A stretch of 64,000 nucleotides of DNA, from assembly GCA_019751815.1 (NCBI GenBank), contig JAIEMW010000004.1, forward strand, positions 415,933-479,932, written 5' to 3'. The stretch comes from Cyanobacteriota bacterium. Its GTDB lineage: Bacteria > Cyanobacteriota > Vampirovibrionia > Vampirovibrionales > Vampirovibrionaceae. This document shows, in pieces, positions 1 to 8,260 of the stretch; position 1 is the first letter of the stretch, and each line of letters starts with the position of its first letter. The notes below the pieces were generated by a model, which had not been told where the DNA came from, did not search any database, and saw only the letters and a program-made list of their open reading frames with translations. The position numbers and the translations under genes are program-made.

Positions 1-773
1 AATTGGCCGCAGGTATTGCTCATGAAATAAACAACCCCATTGGTTTTATCCTGAGTAATTTAACCACGCTGAGTGAGTATACTGAAACGTTGAAATCACT
101 CATTTCACAGTATCAATACTTTTCCAGTACAGAATTAAATACACTCTCACCAGAAAAAAAAGACACTTTGGCTCGCATCCACCAGCTCGAACAACAAGAA
201 GATCTGGGGTATATTTTTCAAGATCTCCCCCAACTGCTAGATGAATCTAAAGACGGGATAAACCGGGTTCGTGATATCGTGCAAAATTTAAAAAGCTTCT
301 CTCGTATTGATGAAGGGGAAGTCAAAGAAGTCAATCTGAACGAATGTATTGAGACCACCTTAAAAATTGCTTGGAATGAATTAAAATACAAATGCACGAT
401 TTATAAAGATTTTTCGGATCTCCCCTTGCTGGCTTGTTATCCCGGGTTGCTCAATCAAGTATTTATGAATTTACTGGTTAACGCAGCCCAAGCAATTGAC
501 GAAAAAGGTGAAGTGCGTATTCGTACAAGGGTAGATGAACACACGATTCATATTTATATTCAAGACAACTGGGCAGGGATTCCTGAGCATCAACTCAAAT
601 CCATTTTTGATCCCTTTTTTACCACCAAGCCCGTCGGTAAAGGAACAGGGCTGGGTTTATCCATCGTGTATGGAATTATTGAAAAGCACAAAGGCTGTAT
701 CGATGTAGACAGCTCTGTTGGGGTTGGGACCACCTTTCACATTGCCTTACCGATTGAAGGAGTTCCACTATGA
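1..773 (+). CDS. Sensor histidine kinase, C-terminal part (5' end outside window)
   Basis: Cytoplasmic catalytic half of a two-component sensor kinase; the reading frame is open at the left edge, so the sensing domain is missing from the window. Visible elements: H-box AHEINNP with the phospho-acceptor His about residue 7 of the visible part, N-box NLLVNAAQAI (about 154-163), G1 box, F-box FDPFFTTKP (about 202) and G2 box GKGTGLGLS (about 212). The G1 box reads DNWAGIP rather than the usual DNGxGIP. The stop overlaps the ATG of the next gene (ATGA), so the response regulator behind it is its likely phosphorylation partner. Kinase identity is firm; the input signal is unknown. Confidence 0.93.
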   Translation, partial: LAAGIAHEINNPIGFILSNLTTLSEYTETLKSLISQYQYFSSTELNTLSPEKKDTLARIHQLEQQEDLGYIFQDLPQLLDESKDGINRVRDIVQNLKSFSRIDEGEVKEVNLNECIETTLKIAWNELKYKCTIYKDFSDLPLLACYPGLLNQVFMNLLVNAAQAIDEKGEVRIRTRVDEHTIHIYIQDNWAGIPEHQLKSIFDPFFTTKPVGKGTGLGLSIVYGIIEKHKGCIDVDSSVGVGTTFHIALPIEGVPL

Positions 774-2113
774 AAAACACCACCCACGAAGAAAATTTTT
801 TATCTTATCAACCCACAGCGCTAGACACCATTTTATTGGTCGATGATGAGAGCAATATTTTAACATCCCTCAAGCGAATGCTGCGAAATGAAGGTTACAC
901 CGTACTTACCGCGCAAAGTGGAAGTGATGCATTATCCATTATGGCGCATCAACGAGTTCACTTAGTAGTGTCCGATCAACGGATGCCAGAAATGAACGGG
1001 AATGAATTTTTACAACATGTCAAAGCCTTATATCCCGAGTGTATCCGGGTGATTCTATCTGGTTATGCAGATATCCACGCGGTACTGGATGCTGTCAATC
1101 AGGGTGAAATTTACCGCTTTTTTACCAAGCCCTGGAATGAAGCCGACATGAAAATTTCTCTGAGAAACTGTCTAGCACAATATCATCTGGTGCAAGAAAA
1201 TAAAAATCTACTTGCAGAAATAAAAGAAAAAAATAGCCGACTGGCTGAAGCCAACCAAACATTAGAAGCAAAAGTAAAGGACCGAACCAAGCAAATTACC
1301 AAACTCAACACCCAACTTGAAAAAAGCTTAATGGGCAGCCTTGATGTTTTATCTCATCTTTCTGAGATGCATAGCCCAGTGATTGGCAATCACGCCCGTC
1401 GGGTCAGTCATTTATCTCAAATCATTGGTGAACGTTACGGGCTGAGAATCGATGAGTTACGTCAACTCCACATCGCATCTCTGCTTCATGATATTGGTAA
1501 GATGACGCTACCGCATCAGCTCCTGCTAAAACATGAATCCCAACAAGATAAATATGAAAAAGAAGTATTACAGCAACACGTCCACAGTGGCGAGCATCTG
1601 ATTAGACTTATCCCCAATGCGGATCAGGCTGCTCTCTGGGTTCGTCATCACCACGAATGGTTCAACGGCAATGGCTACCCAGAGGCGTTAAAAGGCAAGC
1701 AAATCCCGATAGGATCGCGCATTATTGCGTTAGCCGATTATTATGATAAATGCCTTCACAGTGATATTCAACTCAACAAAACGGGTCTTTTAATGACGCC
1801 CGCCCAAGTCATCACCCTGATTCAGCATAAGGCCAGTGTACAGTTTGACCCCGAATTGGTCGCTATTTTGAGCGATTATATTCAAGAAAACGAGGGAGTT
1901 ATTGAGGATAAAGACGCCGAAATTGAGATTTTCGCCAAAGATCTTCGGCTCAATATGGTACTGGCCAAAGATTTGTTGTCTGATAACGGTGTTTTGCTGC
2001 TACCTAAAACCCATGCGATGGATGAGATAACGCTCCTGCGGGTAAAAAAATACATTGAAAGTCACCCCTGTACACGGGGGATCTTTGTCTACCGCTGGTC
2101 AATTGGACTCTAA
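770..2113 (+). CDS. Response regulator with HD-GYP (cyclic-di-GMP phosphodiesterase) output
   Basis: An RpfG-like regulator of 447 aa. An N-terminal receiver domain has the acidic pair D25/D26, phospho-acceptor D69 in VVSDQRMPEMNG and K120 in FFTKPW. A charged coiled-coil linker (about 145-190) leads to an HD-GYP domain with HARRVSH, HDIGK (H240/D241) and HHEWFNGNGYP (about 293-304). All residues typical of active cyclic-di-GMP hydrolases appear to be present, so the inferred output is lowering cyclic-di-GMP on phosphorylation. It is translationally coupled to the upstream kinase. About 100 residues follow the HD-GYP core and match nothing I recognise. No strong hairpin terminator is seen before the tRNA gene. 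Confidence 0.93.
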   Translation: MKNTTHEENFLSYQPTALDTILLVDDESNILTSLKRMLRNEGYTVLTAQSGSDALSIMAHQRVHLVVSDQRMPEMNGNEFLQHVKALYPECIRVILSGYADIHAVLDAVNQGEIYRFFTKPWNEADMKISLRNCLAQYHLVQENKNLLAEIKEKNSRLAEANQTLEAKVKDRTKQITKLNTQLEKSLMGSLDVLSHLSEMHSPVIGNHARRVSHLSQIIGERYGLRIDELRQLHIASLLHDIGKMTLPHQLLLKHESQQDKYEKEVLQQHVHSGEHLIRLIPNADQAALWVRHHHEWFNGNGYPEALKGKQIPIGSRIIALADYYDKCLHSDIQLNKTGLLMTPAQVITLIQHKASVQFDPELVAILSDYIQENEGVIEDKDAEIEIFAKDLRLNMVLAKDLLSDNGVLLLPKTHAMDEITLLRVKKYIESHPCTRGIFVYRWSIGL

Positions 2114-2141
2114 AACAGGGGTCGTTTATTTCATACAAGCG

Positions 2142-2214
2142 TGCCGATGACAGGAATCGAACCTGCGACCCACGGTTTACGAAACCGTTGCTCTACCGAC
2201 TGAGCTACATCGGC
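2142..2214 (-). tRNA. tRNA-Thr, anticodon CGU
   Basis: Read on the minus strand, the sequence folds as a full cloverleaf. The 7-bp acceptor stem is GCCGATG/CATCGGC, with U8-A9 before the D arm. The anticodon loop TTCGTAA is closed by ACGGT/ACCGT, and the T loop is TTCGATT. The discriminator is A, and the bases after it are not CCA, so the 3' end must be added after transcription. Anticodon CGU decodes ACG threonine codons. It lies alone between the HD-GYP gene and ldpA, in the opposite orientation to both. Confidence 0.95.
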
Positions 2215-2244
2215 ACACCATGTGTTTTGGGTCATCGTTTATCC

Positions 2245-2304
2245 TAAAATAGATCCTCCCTTCAAGCAATTGCCGGTTTAGTGCAAGAGGCCATTGCCGG
2301 TTTA
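2245..2304 (+). promoter_or_regulatory. Promoter -10 candidate and tandem repeat upstream of ldpA
   Basis: A TAAAAT hexamer at 2245-2250 is followed by two exact copies of the 12-mer ATTGCCGGTTTA at 2269-2280 and 2293-2304 (period 24 nt). The second copy ends 19 nt before the ldpA start. The spacing, close to two helical turns, suits a repeated protein-binding site. A matching -35 box is not obvious. Function is inferred. Confidence 0.35.
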
Positions 2305-2323
2305 AGGTAAGGATCCCTTTTCA

Positions 2324-3379
2324 ATGACAACACCCCATTCCCTGAGCCAGGACTCATCTTCACAGCGTCAAGTGCTTAAGGCCCTTGAATCTGGTAGTTT
2401 TTTTAAACTCATTGGCGGGGGAAGTCTTACAGAACTTAGTATTTTAGAAAAACTTGCCACTTGCTTCACCCTGGCAGGGGTCGACTGCATTGATATTGCC
2501 CCGCAAAAATCGGTGGTAGACGCTGTTTCTCTTGGCATTCTGGCTGCCAAAACCAAGATAAAGCCTCTGGTAATGGTGAGCCTCCCACTCGACCCTGACC
2601 CCCATTTTCGGAAAATTGAACTGAAGATACCAGATTGCATTCTATGTGGTGCCTGCGTGCCCATCTGTCCCACAGAAGCCTTTACACTGACCCCTGAGGT
2701 ACTCACGGTCAGCCAGCCTTTATGTTATGGCTGCGGACGCTGTCTCCCCCTGTGCCCCACAGACGCCTTAGTCATCCACCCTTTTTTAGAAACAGAGGAG
2801 GTCTTACCCGCACTCACCCACCCTGCTGTCGGCGCCGTAGAAATCCACAGTCGGCAAGCAGACCCGTATATGATTGCTGAGTTTGTTCAAACTTTTGAAA
2901 CGGGTCTGAAAGACAAGCTTTTATCGATTTGTTTTCGCCCCAGTGAGCACCCTACGGAAAAAAATCTAGCCTTTATCGAATCTTGGCAAAAGGCGTACCA
3001 AGCTTTAAACCCCTCTAGGAGTTTACTGCCTTTGATTATTCAGGTGGACGGGAACCCCATGTCCGCAACCGAAGAGCCAGAAGCCTCATTGCCTGCAATT
3101 TTGGCAGCCCGAGAGTTGATTGCCGCGTATGACGATCAGTGTAAAGATTCATCTCATGTCGAAACCTCAGTTTTTTTCACCCTCTCAGGCGGGATCAATC
3201 ACCACACTGCCGGCCTCATACAAAGAGATTCGCGCCTCTCAGGGGTTGGGATGGGCACTTATGCCAGAAAATCGGTCTGGACGTCCCTGCTGCAGGGAAA
3301 TATGTCTCAAGCTGTCACCACCGCAGAAACCCTTGTTAATAAAAAATTTCCACCCTCCAAACCCGTTCATTCGCTATAA
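2324..3379 (+). CDS. ldpA: LdpA-type double [4Fe-4S] protein (light-dependent period homologue)
   Basis: A cytoplasmic iron-sulfur protein of 351 aa. The first ~100 residues resemble the TIM-barrel-like start of the LdpA family. They are followed by two ferredoxin-type CxxCxxCxxxC motifs, with C105/C108/C111/C115 and C134/C137/C140/C144, then an LdpA-like C-terminal domain. In phototrophic cyanobacteria LdpA senses redox state and feeds the circadian clock; here no photosynthesis gene is present, so its input must be different or ancestral. The start ATG is preceded by AAGGA about 10 nt upstream. A strong TATAAT at the 3' end (3375-3380) drives the next gene. Family assignment is confident, role unknown. 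Confidence 0.85.
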   Translation: MTTPHSLSQDSSSQRQVLKALESGSFFKLIGGGSLTELSILEKLATCFTLAGVDCIDIAPQKSVVDAVSLGILAAKTKIKPLVMVSLPLDPDPHFRKIELKIPDCILCGACVPICPTEAFTLTPEVLTVSQPLCYGCGRCLPLCPTDALVIHPFLETEEVLPALTHPAVGAVEIHSRQADPYMIAEFVQTFETGLKDKLLSICFRPSEHPTEKNLAFIESWQKAYQALNPSRSLLPLIIQVDGNPMSATEEPEASLPAILAARELIAAYDDQCKDSSHVETSVFFTLSGGINHHTAGLIQRDSRLSGVGMGTYARKSVWTSLLQGNMSQAVTTAETLVNKKFPPSKPVHSL

Positions 3380-3380
3380 T
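3375..3380 (+). promoter_or_regulatory. -10 box for the ycf45-like gene
   Basis: TATAAT overlapping the end of ldpA, about 48 nt upstream of the next ATG. The expected leader of about 40 nt contains AGGAG around 12 nt before the start, a conventional arrangement unlike the leaderless units elsewhere in the window. Confidence 0.45.
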
Positions 3381-3427
3381 AAAAACAATCAAAGAAGTAC
3401 GAGAGGGAGTAGGAGTATCTACCTGCA

Positions 3428-5185
3428 ATGGGATTAAAGCATGTCTCGTTTCAGTCCGATAACCACGATGAGATCCTTGCCGATGGTTTGAATCTGTTAA
3501 GGAATCCAACGATCGAAAACGATTTACAGTTACTGATAGATGTCCTCCCTGAGCGGGTCAAAGCCGCCCTGATCAGCATGGATCTTTTGGAGCTGATCGA
3601 AGTGGTGATGGATCTTGGCCGTCTCCCCGAGGCCCGTTTTTCAGACGGCACCATCGTGATGCTCAGCCAAGACCAAATCACCTCAGAAGAATTGGACTTG
3701 GTTGTCTCGCGTGTGGGCGATTTTGCCGATGACAACCGCGCGGGGATTCCTCGAACACTCCACCGGATTAGTGCGATGCGAAACCGCAAAGGCGTTGTGG
3801 TTGGACTGACCTGCCGGGTAGGGAAAGTCGTCACCGGAACCATTGAGTCTATCCGCGATTTAGTGGAATCTGGGAAAAGCATTTTGCTGCTTGGTAGACC
3901 CGGCAGCGGAAAAACCACAAAGCTACGAGAAATTGCCAAACTGCTTGCCGATCAGGCCAAAAAGCGGGTGGTTATTGTGGATACCTCAAACGAGATCGCA
4001 GGCGACGGGGATATTCCTCACCCCGCTGTTGGTCACGCTCGCAGAATGCAGGTGAGCCATTCTAATCGACAAAAAGAAGTGATGATTGAGGCGGTTGAAA
4101 ACCACACGCCTGAAGTGATTGTGGTCGATGAAATCGGCACAGAAGATGAAGCCCTTGCCGCCAGAACCATTGCAGAGCGGGGTGTGATTTTAATCGCCAC
4201 AGCCCACGGCAGCACGCTGGAAAGCGTGATTAAAAACCCGATGCTCTCTGATTTAATTGGCGGAATACAAGCTGTCACCCTGGGAGATGACGAAGCCAAA
4301 CGCCGATCCTCACAAAAAACAGTGCTTGAACGAGAGAAAAAGCCCACCTTTGATATTGCAGTTGAAATCCGAGACCGCAATACACTGGCGATATACCCTG
4401 ATGTAGCGGAAGCTGTCGATCACCTTCTGAGAGGCTGGTCAATTTTCCCGGAAGTGCGCAAGGTGGACAGCCAAACGGGCGCAATGAAAGTCCTGCAAAG
4501 TGATGTGAAAACCTTGGCGGAGCTTGCCCCACAAGCACTTAACACGCTTGATTCCAAAGTTAAACCGGTACACAGTATCAGCGATCTGACCCAGGCCCTG
4601 CCCGGCGGAAGGGTTGGCGAAGAAGAGTTCCGTGTGTTTATTTATTCCATTAGTAAAACCTTGATTGAGCGGATTTTAGAGCGTCTGCATCTCAAGCATA
4701 TTCGAGTCACCTCTCACCTGCACGATGCCGATGCGATTATTGCCCTTCGCGGCACGGCCAGACCGGGCTCTAAAATTATGCAACTTGCAGAAGACTATGA
4801 AATCCCCGTGTTTATCGCCAAAACCAACACCATGCCCCAAATTCAACGGGCCCTGCGTGAAGCAATGAACAAAGAGGGCAACAATAACTTGCTTAGTGAG
4901 CGTTGGAGTGAACCCAGTAAACTGGATGAGATTGGTTTGAATGAACTGGAGGCCGGTGAACCAGGAAATGAAACCGATACCGCACTAAAAGAAGCCGAAG
5001 AGGCTGTCAACACAGTGCTCTCAAAAAGCATTCCTGTTGAGCTCTCGCCCAGACGCTCTTACATCCGGCGCTTGCAACATGAACTCGTGGAAAAGCACAA
5101 CCTGTTCAGTTGCAGTGTTGGCAATGAGCCCAATCGCCGCTTAAAAATTGTACCCTCTGCTGCACCCAAAAAGAATGACGTATAA
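3428..5185 (+). CDS. Ycf45-type AAA ATPase with C-terminal R3H domain
   Basis: A 585-aa P-loop ATPase of the family called Ycf45 in algal plastids and cyanobacteria, related in its ATPase core to SpoIIIAA. The Walker A motif GRPGSGKTT lies at about 155-163 and Walker B VIVVDEIGT at about 229-237. A middle region has a nucleic-acid-binding look (about 400-490), followed by an acidic linker. The final ~40 residues form an R3H domain, SYIRRLQHELVEKH onward, expected to bind single-stranded nucleic acid. It lies between ldpA and tmk on the same strand. Presence beside ldpA is a cyanobacterial-lineage signature. The substrate is not known for the family. Confidence 0.88.
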   Translation: MGLKHVSFQSDNHDEILADGLNLLRNPTIENDLQLLIDVLPERVKAALISMDLLELIEVVMDLGRLPEARFSDGTIVMLSQDQITSEELDLVVSRVGDFADDNRAGIPRTLHRISAMRNRKGVVVGLTCRVGKVVTGTIESIRDLVESGKSILLLGRPGSGKTTKLREIAKLLADQAKKRVVIVDTSNEIAGDGDIPHPAVGHARRMQVSHSNRQKEVMIEAVENHTPEVIVVDEIGTEDEALAARTIAERGVILIATAHGSTLESVIKNPMLSDLIGGIQAVTLGDDEAKRRSSQKTVLEREKKPTFDIAVEIRDRNTLAIYPDVAEAVDHLLRGWSIFPEVRKVDSQTGAMKVLQSDVKTLAELAPQALNTLDSKVKPVHSISDLTQALPGGRVGEEEFRVFIYSISKTLIERILERLHLKHIRVTSHLHDADAIIALRGTARPGSKIMQLAEDYEIPVFIAKTNTMPQIQRALREAMNKEGNNNLLSERWSEPSKLDEIGLNELEAGEPGNETDTALKEAEEAVNTVLSKSIPVELSPRRSYIRRLQHELVEKHNLFSCSVGNEPNRRLKIVPSAAPKKNDV

Positions 5186-5186
5186 T
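5181..5186 (+). promoter_or_regulatory. -10 box for tmk
   Basis: TATAAT at the very end of the ycf45-like gene, overlapping its stop codon, 35 nt before the tmk ATG. No clear Shine-Dalgarno sequence precedes tmk. Confidence 0.35.
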
Positions 5187-5221
5187 CCCTTCAAAGGATT
5201 ATTCTGGATTATTCTTCATTC

Positions 5222-5875
5222 ATGCCAGCCATCCCAGCAGACACATCCCCATCATCTCCATTGAACACTCAGGGTCGTTTTATTACCTTTGAGGGGCTCG
5301 ATGGCTGCGGAAAATCCACCCAGATGCAGCTGTGCGCGGATGCGCTGACTCAGCAAGGCTTCGACATCATTCAGACCTGTAACCCAGGAGGCACAGAAAT
5401 CGGAAAGGCCCTGCGGCAAACCTTACTGCACCATCCGGGGTATGTCTCAGAAACCTGTGAACTCTTGATGTATGTGGCCGATCGCGCCCAACATATGAGT
5501 GAAGTGGTTCTTCCTGGACTGTCTCAAGGAAAAATCGTCCTGTGTGACCGTCATGTGGATTCTTCTGTTGCGTATCAAGGTTACGGGCGGGGGTTAGATC
5601 TCTTAGAAATTCACACCCTCAATCACATTGCCACCCAAGGCCGCTATCCCGATCTCACCTTTCTGTTTGACGCAGACCCAGCCTTAATGAGAGAACGAGT
5701 GACCGCACGAGGCGCTGCAGACCGCCTGGAAAGAGAGCAACTGAACTTTTATACCCGGGTGAGAGAAGGGTTTTTGCACTTGGCCCAGGAAAACCCTGAA
5801 CGGATTTGCGTCCTGGATGCCACCCAGCCCATTGAGAAAATTCACCACGCTGTTTTACAAGCGCTCACTCGATAA
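5222..5875 (+). CDS. tmk: Thymidylate kinase
   Basis: Phosphorylates dTMP to dTDP in DNA precursor synthesis. The protein is 217 aa, usual for the family. The P-loop FEGLDGCGKST is at about 23-33, the DR(H) motif CDRHVDSSVAYQGYGRG follows about residue 107, and the lid region has the RGAADRLERE sequence. A 17-residue Ser/Pro-rich lead precedes the P-loop strand, so a start a few codons later is possible. The gene runs convergently into the CDF fusion gene with only 4 nt between the stop codons and no recognisable terminator. Confidence 0.97.
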   Translation: MPAIPADTSPSSPLNTQGRFITFEGLDGCGKSTQMQLCADALTQQGFDIIQTCNPGGTEIGKALRQTLLHHPGYVSETCELLMYVADRAQHMSEVVLPGLSQGKIVLCDRHVDSSVAYQGYGRGLDLLEIHTLNHIATQGRYPDLTFLFDADPALMRERVTARGAADRLEREQLNFYTRVREGFLHLAQENPERICVLDATQPIEKIHHAVLQALTR

Positions 5876-5879
5876 TCGC

Positions 5880-7727
5880 TCATTCCTGATTCATATCGCT
5901 TTCTTGAGTAAAGGGGTGAGATCCTTCAATGGTGACCGTGATAATTCGGGCCCCTTCCGCTTCTGCCACAGTGAGCGTTAAATCTTCAAACTCAATTTTG
6001 TCGCCCACCTCAGGCTCTCGTCCCAAAATCCCAAACACATAACCGCCCACAGTGACAAACTCATCTGTCGGAATGTTCAACTCGTAGCGCTGGTTTAGGT
6101 CTTCGATATTATACTTCCCGCTGACTTGCAGTGTGTTTGGGGAGACCATCTCCAGTTGAAGCTCTTCCACATCGTGCTCATCCCAGATCTCGCCGACAAT
6201 CTCTTCCATCAAATCCTCAATGGTCACCAGTCCGGCAAAGCCCCCATGCTCATCGGCCACTGCCGCCATCCGGATTTTCTTGCGCTTCAGGTCTTCTAGC
6301 AAATCAATCACGGGTTTATTGACGGGGTAAATGTCCAACTCCCGGACCAGGGTCTTGAGCGGAACAGTCTGGCCTTTACGGAGCACATCAAACACATCGC
6401 GAGAATGGACAAAACCGAGCAGCTCATCGACATTGTCTTCGTAAACAGGCAGGCGGGTATGTCCCGATTCACTCATCAGATCAGCGACTTCCGAAATATC
6501 AGTGGTCACTTCGACTGCCACCACATCAATACGGGGAATCATCACATCGCGGACCACAGACTCCGTAAAGTCATAGGCTTTTCTCAGCAGGGCCTCATCA
6601 CGCGGTCCCAACACCCCAGAAGCCCTGCCTTTTTGAAGCAATTCTTGGTACTGCTCCCCAAATTCCTCTTCCCGCTCATCGGCCAGCACCTCAATAAAAA
6701 CCTGCTGGAGCATCGGGACCCGCTCCTGGAGCTTGTCCTTAATCCGCTCGGTGAGATCATCGACGTCTTTTACGGGAATATCAGGGTCCACTTCCACAGT
6801 CATATGGACAATCAGCCCGGAAATACCCTGATCGATGGTTTTGAGGTTGTGAACGTGAGAAACCCCATGGATGGTATTCACTTGCGTGCGAATCTGCTCC
6901 TCCACATTGGGCGGGGCCGCAGCGCCGGTTAAAAACCCACGGTTAAACCAGAAGAGATTAAAGGCCAAAAAGGCCAGCATCAGGGCAATCAACATGGAGG
7001 CCACCGCATCAGGAATATGCGCCAAAGACGGGGACAGTAGCCCAAAGCGAACCAGGTAATCGGCAGAGAGCAAAGCAACCAGTGCCAGCATCACCCCAAA
7101 CAACGCCATGGCATCTTCGTAAAAAACAAAGCGGGTGGTTGGCCCTTTCACCAGATGAATGGATTTTAGTGCCTTTGGAATCGTAGACCACACCGAGGCC
7201 TCAATCCTCAACTCTTCTAAGACCGCGGTAGAAGCCCTAAACACGGCGTACCCTTCAAAAATCAAGCTGGCAATCAGGATGGCCACAGCCCAACCGTAGT
7301 TCATCAGAGGGTCTGGATGCGACAATCTCTCCAGACCAAGTTTAAATGACAAGATAGCACCAATTGCCAGTAATACACTGGCAGACAGTGCCCATAAGTT
7401 TGCTTCAAGGCCATATCCAAAAGGGTGTGTTCTATCCGGCGCCCGCCGCCCTCGGATAATCCCAAAAAGCAGGATTAAACTATTAAAACCATCGGCAAAA
7501 GAGTGCAAGGCCTCGCTTTGGAGAGCCACGCTGCCGGACATCCAGGCCCCAACTCCCTTGAGGGCTGCAATCACAAAATTGGCAAACATTGCCACACAAA
7601 CAGCACCAACGGCGTGTCGATGTGTTTCACCAGCCTGAAGCGGCAGGTTTGGTATTAAGTCTCCATCTGTAAAACCGCCTCTAGGGCGACTACTGGGAGG
7701 TTCACTCGAACTTGAACTAACGTTCAT
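5880..7727 (-). CDS. Fusion of CDF cation exporter with CBS pair and CorC/HlyC domain
   Basis: Predicted inner-membrane metal transporter of 615 aa combining two usually separate families. Residues ~35-265 are a six-helix cation diffusion facilitator core with the metal-site motif H75-x3-D79 in helix 2 and E204-D205 in helix 5 (the ZnT9-like EDxxAL version). Residues 275-350 form the CDF cytoplasmic ferredoxin-like domain. Residues ~390-515 are two CBS repeats (VMIPRIDVVAVE, GHTRLPVYE, VTIEDLMEEIVGEIWDE), and 520-600 the CorC/HlyC C-terminal domain found on CNNM/CorC Mg2+ and Co2+ efflux proteins, without their DUF21 membrane domain. It probably exports Zn2+, Mn2+, Co2+ or Mg2+ under nucleotide control. 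I see no frameshift or internal start that would split it. Confidence 0.85.
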   Translation of the reverse strand: MNVSSSSSEPPSSRPRGGFTDGDLIPNLPLQAGETHRHAVGAVCVAMFANFVIAALKGVGAWMSGSVALQSEALHSFADGFNSLILLFGIIRGRRAPDRTHPFGYGLEANLWALSASVLLAIGAILSFKLGLERLSHPDPLMNYGWAVAILIASLIFEGYAVFRASTAVLEELRIEASVWSTIPKALKSIHLVKGPTTRFVFYEDAMALFGVMLALVALLSADYLVRFGLLSPSLAHIPDAVASMLIALMLAFLAFNLFWFNRGFLTGAAAPPNVEEQIRTQVNTIHGVSHVHNLKTIDQGISGLIVHMTVEVDPDIPVKDVDDLTERIKDKLQERVPMLQQVFIEVLADEREEEFGEQYQELLQKGRASGVLGPRDEALLRKAYDFTESVVRDVMIPRIDVVAVEVTTDISEVADLMSESGHTRLPVYEDNVDELLGFVHSRDVFDVLRKGQTVPLKTLVRELDIYPVNKPVIDLLEDLKRKKIRMAAVADEHGGFAGLVTIEDLMEEIVGEIWDEHDVEELQLEMVSPNTLQVSGKYNIEDLNQRYELNIPTDEFVTVGGYVFGILGREPEVGDKIEFEDLTLTVAEAEGARIITVTIEGSHPFTQESDMNQE

Positions 7728-7771
7728 ATAAGATGTTTTTGGATACCCAGGGGTTGCTTAAATATGGCATC

Positions 7772-7809
7772 GAAACCCACCCTCTTTTTAGGGCAGTTTC
7801 TCTATTATA
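7772..7809 (-). promoter_or_regulatory. Promoter and 5'-end hairpin of the CDF-CorC gene
   Basis: On the minus strand a TATAAT box (7804-7809) is followed at the expected transcription start by an inverted repeat: outer arm GAAAC/GTTTC and inner arm CCCT/AGGG around an A-rich loop (7772-7800). The mRNA would therefore begin with a stem-loop some 45 nt ahead of the start codon. It could be an mRNA-stabilising cap or a metal-responsive element; it matches no riboswitch consensus I know. Confidence 0.35.
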
Positions 7810-7829
7810 GCCGAACTTTGTAGAGCTCT

Positions 7830-8228
7830 TTAGGCTTCAGAGGCTGAACCGGCTTCCCCACTAGAGATAGACTGCCCCATGGGTAGGGGTTGATTTGCCA
7901 AATCATCCATAAAGGTTTCATTGCCGGTAATCACACCGCCTTGATGCCCGCGCCGGTGAGGGATTTTACGGCTTTTTCCATGCCCTCGAGGCGAGTCTCC
8001 ACGAGGTTTGCTCAAAATATCCCCAATCATAAAGGCAATCGTTCCGATAAAAAGCGCTCCTGGAAATGCCACCATCAGGATATTAAACATCTGCATCGAC
8101 ATGGCTTGCATCGACCCTGTCATGCCGCTCGGGGTAGACATATCGATTGAGGAGAAAAGCATCACAAGGCTGGTCCCCAGGTAGACGATAGACCCGGTCA
8201 CTCCGGCCAGTTTTACAGACAGTTTCAT
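7830..8228 (-). CDS. Small two-helix membrane protein downstream of flhA
   Basis: A 132-aa protein not recognised. Two hydrophobic segments (about 8-28 and 48-68) flank a Ser/Met/Gly-rich loop; the second helix is followed by a basic, Gly/Arg/His-rich cytoplasmic tail. It begins 32 nt downstream of flhA on the same strand, so it is probably the last gene of the flagellar export operon. Its own promoter-like box for the next gene lies right after it. The position suggests an accessory flagellar or membrane function, but nothing in the sequence proves this. Confidence 0.6.
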   Translation of the reverse strand: MKLSVKLAGVTGSIVYLGTSLVMLFSSIDMSTPSGMTGSMQAMSMQMFNILMVAFPGALFIGTIAFMIGDILSKPRGDSPRGHGKSRKIPHRRGHQGGVITGNETFMDDLANQPLPMGQSISSGEAGSASEA

Positions 8229-8260
8229 AGTTGCGGACTCACTCTCTGGTTATTTGGGGG

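Noticed and set aside
6405..6932. 175-aa plus-strand reading frame opposite the CDF-CorC gene
   Set aside because: It lies entirely antisense to a gene with strong domain matches, and its translation has no recognisable domain or hydrophobic pattern.
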